From Listeria grandensis FSL F6-0971 (lineage in GTDB: Bacteria > Bacillota > Bacilli > Lactobacillales > Listeriaceae), in assembly GCF_000525835.1 (NCBI RefSeq), contig NZ_AODD01000022.1, positions 1 through 64,000 of the forward strand: 64,000 bases of DNA. Direction: 5' to 3'. Shown one piece after another: positions 59,686 to 64,000 of this stretch. Position 1 is the first letter of the stretch. Each line of letters starts with the position of its first letter. A program made the translations under genes and the position numbers. The notes under the pieces are model-generated. The model searched no databases. It saw nothing but the letters and a program-made list of their open reading frames with translations, and was not told the DNA's origin.

Positions 59686-60570
59686 CTATTTTGATAGTCG
59701 TGTTTTATTAGATTCTATTTCTCTGGTTAGAGGAGTAATTGAGTTTTGAAAATATTCCTCTAGCTTTCTCTGATTTCCGTTGTTTATATAGCCGTGTAAG
59801 CTCGCTAAAATATTAATATAATCATGCTTAAACAGACTCATTTCATCATTCAGCAACTCTAATTTCTCCGTGTAATCACGCAACTGCAACAATTCCTGCT
59901 TCTGTTTCTTCTGCTTCACCTGTTCCTGCCCAATTTTTACAATAATACTAAACACCATACATACCAATAAGAAAAGAATCATAAATAGAGCAGTATTAAC
60001 TACTATAAAATCACTTGGTAATCCAAACAACCTCTCTAAATATATGAAAAGATAGATAATCACAATCGTAATAAGAAGCAAGCAAGCCATAATGTAACCA
60101 TTTCGATTCATGATATTTTTGAACCCTTCTTTACGAAAGACTAGTCCAATCAGAAGACTCATCAGATATACTAGTATATTGCATACTGTAACCGATAGGA
60201 GCATTGTAACTATTGGCCCTCCAAATCCCGAATCATATGTATTTATATTAATGCCAAAACTAGTGAGCATAAACCATTCTACCGCATAATTAGCTATAAC
60301 CATCAACAACTGCGCCGTCACCGGAACAACCAAAGACATCAGCCAACTTACTCTTCTCCATTTCAAAAATAAAAATAATACTCCCAAAACATAGATTACA
60401 GAAAAATACTGCATGGAACTCAAAAGAAAAGCTCCACCGACTGTCATAATGATTGTCACCGTGAAAATATCTCGTTTAGATAGCACTCGTTGCACTAAGT
60501 TATTAGCCCCAATGACCACTCCGAACAATTGGTAAGTCCCCACAATAAAAATTAACAGTAACGAATACAC
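59686..60570 (-). CDS. ATPase-less AgrC-like sensor 3
   Basis: This 294-residue sensor has the same plan: helices from VYSLLLIFIVGTYQLFGVVIG, linker, and His249 in LFKHDYINILASLHGYIN, ending NKTRLSK with no ATPase domain. The start is GTG at 60570, directly after GGGGGGAGAA. This matches the N-terminus of sensor 4, so a longer frame from 60609 is rejected. The gap to the next gene is 13 nt. Confidence 0.87.
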   Translation of the reverse strand: MYSLLLIFIVGTYQLFGVVIGANNLVQRVLSKRDIFTVTIIMTVGGAFLLSSMQYFSVIYVLGVLFLFLKWRRVSWLMSLVVPVTAQLLMVIANYAVEWFMLTSFGININTYDSGFGGPIVTMLLSVTVCNILVYLMSLLIGLVFRKEGFKNIMNRNGYIMACLLLITIVIIYLFIYLERLFGLPSDFIVVNTALFMILFLLVCMVFSIIVKIGQEQVKQKKQKQELLQLRDYTEKLELLNDEMSLFKHDYINILASLHGYINNGNQRKLEEYFQNSITPLTREIESNKTRLSK

Positions 60571-60598
60571 CTTCTCCCCCCAATCTGATTTACAAGTT

Positions 60599-61423
60599 TC
60601 ATCTATCATTTTTTATCAGAATTTTTTTATTTAGTGGCACAATCGTTTTTTTGAAGTACGTTTCTAACTCTTGCTGATTCCCACTACTAATATAGCCTTG
60701 TAAGCTCACTAAAATATTAATATAATCATGCTTAAACAGACTCATTTCAATATATATATGTTCCAACCGGCTCGTGTAATCTTTTAAATGATTTAGCTCA
60801 ACTTCACGCTCTTGGTTTTCTATATGACTCTGTATAATTTTTGTGACTACAACAAATACAATACCTGTTAATACTGAGAAAGTAGTAAATAATATCGTAA
60901 AGATAGTAAGTATATCTGTAGGAAACTCATATAAAGAACCTATATAAATGAAAATATAAATAATGACAATCGTCACTACTAAAAGAATTAGTACAAGGTA
61001 GTTGCTCTTTAATCTCGTGAAAAATTGGGCAGCGATAAAAATATACAACAGCATAATCGCAGACTGAAAGGCGGAATAAACAAATGGCGTATTCATCAAT
61101 AGATCTTGATATTCTACTTGCAGCATGATTGTAGACCAAATAATAGTATAGTCACTCACAATCATAATTAGCAGACTTGTAATAGGAGCAACAATAGCCA
61201 TAAACCAACTTGCTTTCTTAAATCTAAGAACCGCCACTAGTACACCAATAGCGTAAATTAATGCAAAGTACTGAACCGTCGCAAGTAGTATCAGTCCACC
61301 AATTGCCAATATAGTTCCGACAATAAGAACTTCGATTTTTGATAAAACTTTTTTCAATAGTATGTTTGTTCCAATCGCCAAGATAAACATTTGACAGGTT
61401 CCAGTAACTATAACTGCTAGCAT
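60599..61423 (-). CDS. ATPase-less AgrC-like sensor 2
   Basis: This 274-residue sensor has six or seven helices, starting MLAVIVTGTCQMFILAIGTN, then a linker with NQEREVELNHLKDYTSRLE. His232 lies in LFKHDYINILVSLQGYIS, and the tail is short (KKILIKNDR). There is no ATPase domain. GGGGGAAATTGGG precedes the ATG. It lies 12 nt downstream of the catalytic subunit gene. Confidence 0.86.
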   Translation of the reverse strand: MLAVIVTGTCQMFILAIGTNILLKKVLSKIEVLIVGTILAIGGLILLATVQYFALIYAIGVLVAVLRFKKASWFMAIVAPITSLLIMIVSDYTIIWSTIMLQVEYQDLLMNTPFVYSAFQSAIMLLYIFIAAQFFTRLKSNYLVLILLVVTIVIIYIFIYIGSLYEFPTDILTIFTILFTTFSVLTGIVFVVVTKIIQSHIENQEREVELNHLKDYTSRLEHIYIEMSLFKHDYINILVSLQGYISSGNQQELETYFKKTIVPLNKKILIKNDR

Positions 61424-61435
61424 CCCAATTTCCCC

Positions 61436-62422
61436 CTACTGCCTAATAACCAACCCTTGCATAAACGCTTCGCCTTCCAGCACTTGCGTATCTAACACAA
61501 CGGATGGATTTTTATTCAGAATTCCTCGCACGATTGACAGTCCCAAGCCACGATTCTCCCCTTTTGTCGAGAATCCTTTTTCAAACATTTGATGAATCTC
61601 TGGCATGTTTTCCGGCAAGCTATTTTGCACCAACAGTGTCACCGTATTCTCATTCTTTACAAAAGCCACTTTCATAAACGCGCCTGATTGCCCTTCGCTT
61701 GCCTCGATTGCGTTATCGAGCAAGATTCCGACAATCTGACATAACTCCACTTTATACATCGAAATCGTCTCAATCGGTTCCACGATTTCCAACTGGGCAT
61801 CGATTTTCAGCTCCTGTGCACGCATCATTTTAGCCGCTAGTAAGCCTTTTAACTCCAAAACATGCATATTCTTAATTTGCGATAACTTGTATTTATTATC
61901 CACCATGCTCTTGTTCACCGGCATGATATTCGCGTCGAAATATGCCGCTAATTCCTCCATTTGACCATTCGAAATCAGCGTTTCCAAGTTCGCCAACACT
62001 TCCACATAGTCCTGCTGGAAATGCACCACATCCGCCTGCAGTTGCTCGACATTCGCCACGTACTGCTGCAGTTGCACCATTTGCTCCTCCTGATTCCGCT
62101 TTTGTGCCTCTTTCAAATTCGCGCGATACACCTTCACCAGCACCAAGCAAATAATTCCCAAATACACCGCAAAAAGAATCTCCGTCAGATAAAGTATCGT
62201 TTTCGGGAACTGATATGTACTAGACATGTAGAGCGTCAACTGCAAAATCACCGCGGTCACGATAATAATTCCAATTGCTAAAAATATATAATACCGCTGC
62301 GTTTTGGAAATCCTCACCCGTTTTTTCATCAAGAACATCATCCCAATAAATAACACCACACACGCCACCGCAATAAGTATGATCCAAATAAAAACACTGT
62401 TACTACTAAAAATACTCATCAT
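61436..62422 (-). CDS. AgrC-like catalytic subunit with Gln in place of the phospho-acceptor His
   Basis: This 328-residue protein differs from its neighbours in two ways. It has only about three N-terminal helices (residues 10-32, 44-66, 78-98) and keeps a full HPK10 ATPase domain, with the N-box GILLDNAIEAS at about 233 and the G-box KGENRGLGLSIVRGIL at about 287. At the H-box the sequence is HFQQDYVEVLANLE. The residue that aligns with the phospho-His of AgrC (RHDY) is Gln137, codon CAG at 62014-62012. It should bind ATP but cannot accept phosphate at that position, so it is probably the kinase for the His-bearing sensors. His134 nearby is a possible but unproven substitute. It overlaps sensor 1 by 4 bases. 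Confidence 0.87.
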   Translation of the reverse strand: MMSIFSSNSVFIWIILIAVACVVLFIGMMFLMKKRVRISKTQRYYIFLAIGIIIVTAVILQLTLYMSSTYQFPKTILYLTEILFAVYLGIICLVLVKVYRANLKEAQKRNQEEQMVQLQQYVANVEQLQADVVHFQQDYVEVLANLETLISNGQMEELAAYFDANIMPVNKSMVDNKYKLSQIKNMHVLELKGLLAAKMMRAQELKIDAQLEIVEPIETISMYKVELCQIVGILLDNAIEASEGQSGAFMKVAFVKNENTVTLLVQNSLPENMPEIHQMFEKGFSTKGENRGLGLSIVRGILNKNPSVVLDTQVLEGEAFMQGLVIRQ

Positions 62423-63297
62423 TCTCCGCTGCCTCCAGTTTCTCTATTTATATATAACGGCAAAATCGTATCTTCAAAATACGCCTGCAGTAATGTTTCG
62501 TCGCCCTTTTCGATATAGCCATTCAAACTCGCCAAAATGTTGATATAATCATGCCGAAACGTATTCATTTCGCTGTATAGCTTTTCCATCGATGCTACGT
62601 ATTCCTCTAATTGCCGCTTTTTTAACGCCTGACTCTCCGCCTCTGCCTGCCGTTCGCTCGTTTTGAGGATGAGCATGAAAATCATAGCGATGGATAGGAA
62701 GTAGATGAGGAATAGGATGGCATTTGAGAACACAATTTCATTTGCAAATTGATAGGTTGATTCTAAATAGATGTGCAAATATACAATAAGCATCGTGATG
62801 ATTAGTGTAATGAGTAACATTACTTTATTTTTGGTTGCTATTTCTCTGATTTTCTCGTTAAATATTATTTTGGCGCTTACTTTATAGAATAAGTAGGTCA
62901 CAATTAGCCAAGATATGTAGATAAAAAGATAAATTTTAGGATTAGAAATGTTTTCTTCTACAGTTGAGTGAAATAGCATGAGTGCCGAAGAATTTATGAA
63001 AGAATCCACTGCAACGAGGTAGATCAGGCATACAAATGGCAAACTCAGCGACAATAGCCACGTGCCTTTTTTATATCGTATCGCGAATATCAACACACAC
63101 ATTGTGAACACTAGCGAGTAATATTGCACATAATAAAGCAACAATAGTCCACTTATCAATAAGATTAAGAATAGGATAATCAAATATAATTTTGAGAAAA
63201 TTCCCTTACTGAAAATCTGAATTCCCATAAGCAAAGAAATGATTTGTACGCTACACCCCAACACTGCTGATAGAAAATAGGTTTGAATCTCTTGCAT
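62419..63297 (-). CDS. ATPase-less AgrC-like sensor 1, first gene of the sensor operon
   Basis: This 292-residue sensor has six or seven helices (from LSAVLGCSVQIISLLMGIQIF), a linker with SQALKKRQLEEYVASMEK, and His249 in TFRHDYINILASLNGYIE. It ends RETGGSGE without an ATPase domain. The ATG at 63297 is 8 nt after AAAAGGAG. Its stop overlaps the catalytic subunit start (ATGA), so the two are made together. The operon promoter lies at 63523-63587. Confidence 0.87.
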   Translation of the reverse strand: MQEIQTYFLSAVLGCSVQIISLLMGIQIFSKGIFSKLYLIILFLILLISGLLLLYYVQYYSLVFTMCVLIFAIRYKKGTWLLSLSLPFVCLIYLVAVDSFINSSALMLFHSTVEENISNPKIYLFIYISWLIVTYLFYKVSAKIIFNEKIREIATKNKVMLLITLIITMLIVYLHIYLESTYQFANEIVFSNAILFLIYFLSIAMIFMLILKTSERQAEAESQALKKRQLEEYVASMEKLYSEMNTFRHDYINILASLNGYIEKGDETLLQAYFEDTILPLYINRETGGSGE

Positions 63298-63319
63298 GTT
63301 TAATCTCCTTTTCAATCAT
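63251..63319 (-). CDS. possible 22-codon leader peptide overlapping sensor 1
   Basis: An ATG at 63319 with its own AGGAG opens a 22-residue frame (MIEKEIKHARDSNLFSIS...) that covers the RBS and first 15 codons of sensor 1 in another frame. Translation of it would influence access to the sensor 1 start. It is short and could be chance. Confidence 0.3.
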   Translation of the reverse strand: MIEKEIKHARDSNLFSISSVGV

Positions 63320-63383
63320 CGAATCTCCTAATTATATTGGTATATTGGCAGGTTCGCAATACTTTTTTATGCAAAAAATCTGC

Positions 63384-63448
63384 GTTCAGGATGGAAATAA
63401 GGTCATTCAGGACAAATCCGGTCACGGCGTATATTTTCGTGCTATGAT
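63384..63448 (+). promoter_or_regulatory. LytTR direct repeat and -10, plus-strand orientation (site 3)
   Basis: The half-sites are GTTCAGGAT (63384-63392) and ATTCAGGAC (63405-63413), with a 21-bp period, then 29 nt, then TATGAT (63443-63448). The -35 region (GGTCAC) is poor. It points towards the 59-residue membrane protein gene at 63631. Confidence 0.72.
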
Positions 63449-63522
63449 TATTTTAACTGAGCAATGACGCGCGAATTCGATTCAGTAAATGAATGTAGCT
63501 AACCGTATAATATACATTTTTT

Positions 63523-63587
63523 ATAGTAACACAAAAAAGGGACGAAAAACCAAATTTGTCGTGAATGCTTGATTTCTTGTCCTGAAC
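63523..63587 (-). promoter_or_regulatory. sensor-operon promoter with LytTR direct repeat (site 2)
   Basis: On the minus strand the half-sites are GTTCAGGAC (63587-63579) and ATTCACGAC (63566-63558), with a 21-bp period, then 29 nt, then TACTAT (63528-63523). The -35 region (GGTTTT) is poor. The leader to sensor 1 is about 220 nt, and site 3 lies inside it in the opposite orientation. Confidence 0.77.
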
Positions 63588-63630
63588 GCGATTATTTTTC
63601 GGATTTTTAACATAAAAGGGTGGGTAGTGG

Positions 63631-63810
63631 ATGCGAAATGAAGTAGTTGATTATTTATTAGGAGTTTTTGCAGGAGCGAGTACGCTATTTCTAGTGGGTT
63701 ATTTTTTGTTAGGGGAGAGTTTTTCGGTTGCTGTTATTATTTCCGTTGCGTCTTTTCTCATTTTAAGTACTAGTTTTATCTTCAAATACAGAAAAGGAAC
63801 CAGCACCTAG
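63631..63810 (+). CDS. 59-residue two-helix membrane protein, divergent from the sensor operon
   Basis: This small gene encodes two hydrophobic spans (LLGVFAGASTLFLVGYFLL and SVAVIISVASFLILSTSFIF) and a basic tail KYRKGTST. GGGTGGGTAGTGG lies before the ATG. Its likely promoter is the LytTR-type site 3. No family is recognised. The stop codon lies inside the terminator stem. Possible roles are an immunity or secretion helper for a signal peptide, or a regulator of the sensors; this is inference only. Confidence 0.6.
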   Translation: MRNEVVDYLLGVFAGASTLFLVGYFLLGESFSVAVIISVASFLILSTSFIFKYRKGTST

Positions 63811-63828
63811 TCGTTAAGTGCTGGTTTT
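63798..63828 (+). terminator. terminator after the 59-residue membrane protein
   Basis: AACCAGCAC (63798-63806) pairs with GTGCTGGTT (63818-63826), followed by TT. The next gene on the minus strand ends in it. Confidence 0.75.
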
Positions 63829-63994
63829 ATGAGCTTCTTCTCCTTCTTGTTGCAACATAGATTAAAATGGATAAAACGACTGTGAGTATGGTGCCGATAG
63901 CATTTGGTACGATTCTAATCACAAATATCATATACGAACATAAGGACGTAATAAGCACGATAGCAAAGAATTCTATTACATCGTATATCTTCAT
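63827..63994 (-). CDS. small two-helix membrane protein at the window edge
   Basis: A 55-residue frame encodes two hydrophobic spans (FFAIVLITSLCSYMIFVIRIV and AIGTILTVVLSILIYVA) and the tail TRRRRSS. The ATG at 63994 is six bases from the window end, so its RBS and any longer N-terminus are out of view. It is convergent with the 59-residue gene and has the same plan of two helices plus a basic tail. Confidence 0.5.
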   Translation of the reverse strand: MKIYDVIEFFAIVLITSLCSYMIFVIRIVPNAIGTILTVVLSILIYVATRRRRSS

Positions 63995-64000
63995 TTTCCT

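Noticed and set aside
60571-60609. Longer N-terminus for sensor 3 starting at 60609
   Set aside because: The GTG at 60570 has a perfect GGGGGGAG and gives the same N-terminal sequence as sensor 4.
61896-62150. Open frames opposite or inside the catalytic subunit gene (61896-62150 and 61942-62281)
   Set aside because: They are low-complexity shadows (Gly/Ala or Leu/His rich) of the real gene, with no RBS.
57117-63297. ATPase domains lost through sequencing frameshifts
   Set aside because: Frameshifts are common in this sequence, so this was tested. The spaces after the short sensors are 0-28 nt and are filled by the next gene, so no hidden ATPase sequence exists.

Overview
The window reads as chromosomal DNA from a low-GC Bacillota bacterium of the genus Listeria, probably one of the environmental species and not L. 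monocytogenes itself. The reasons are gene order and family content. The order pgi / degenerate Nudix / general stress protein 13 / patB-malY aminotransferase / ABC pair / PTS IIB / cyclophilin / MFS / mrpABCDEFG / thioesterase / yuiD / ndh / yumC, then yuzB-yuzD / nfu / ltrC, then cggR-gap-pgk-tpi-pgm-eno / rpoN / dipeptidase / MMPL / TetR / clpP, is the familiar Listeria arrangement. An agr locus with a Listeria-type AgrD (Cys-x-x-Phe-Val-Tyr-Glu-Pro-Lys) supports this. Assignments rest on reading the sequence and on family knowledge; no database search was run.

Layout. 1-230: promoter and leader of an rRNA operon that runs off the left edge. 0.4-9.6 kb: sugar-metabolism regulator, pgi, small housekeeping genes, an ABC exporter, PTS IIB, PpiB, MFS. 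9.9-15.9 kb: the seven-gene Mrp cation/proton antiporter. 16-29 kb: thioesterase, an LPXTG surface protein, NDH-2, ferredoxin-NADP reductase, Fe-S and stress genes, a candidate small RNA, and the yut/yun group. 29-36.9 kb: a ParE-type toxin-antitoxin pair, a UvrA paralogue, two alpha/beta hydrolases (one without its nucleophile), and a small secreted-protein operon. 37-46.4 kb: the glycolytic operon under CggR and sigma-54. 46.4-53.3 kb: dipeptidase, MMPL exporter with TetR, UV endonuclease, a secreted-protein operon, tRNA-Arg(CCG), and clpP with a CtsR box.

53.4-64 kb is the exceptional part. A complete agr quorum-sensing locus (an unknown gene, then agrB, agrD, agrC, agrA) is followed by a second, seven-gene minus-strand operon. 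That operon holds five AgrC-like membrane sensors that keep the phospho-acceptor His (x-H-D-Y-I-N) but have no ATPase domain. It also holds one AgrC-like protein that keeps the ATPase domain but has Gln at the His position, and one LytTR response regulator. The simplest reading is a split histidine kinase in which one catalytic subunit phosphorylates several interchangeable sensors in trans. Three promoters share a two-half-site direct repeat with a 21-bp period, and each repeat lies exactly 29 nt upstream of a -10 box. They drive the agr operon, the sensor operon, and a divergent gene for a 59-residue membrane peptide, and so tie the locus into one regulon.

Two window-wide features matter for any reader. 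About ten genes, including gap, carry single-base frameshifts, nearly all in short homopolymers. This looks like sequencing or assembly error and not gene decay. An imperfect palindromic repeat of about 100-124 bp occurs three times, and its copies show a compensatory base change in the stem.
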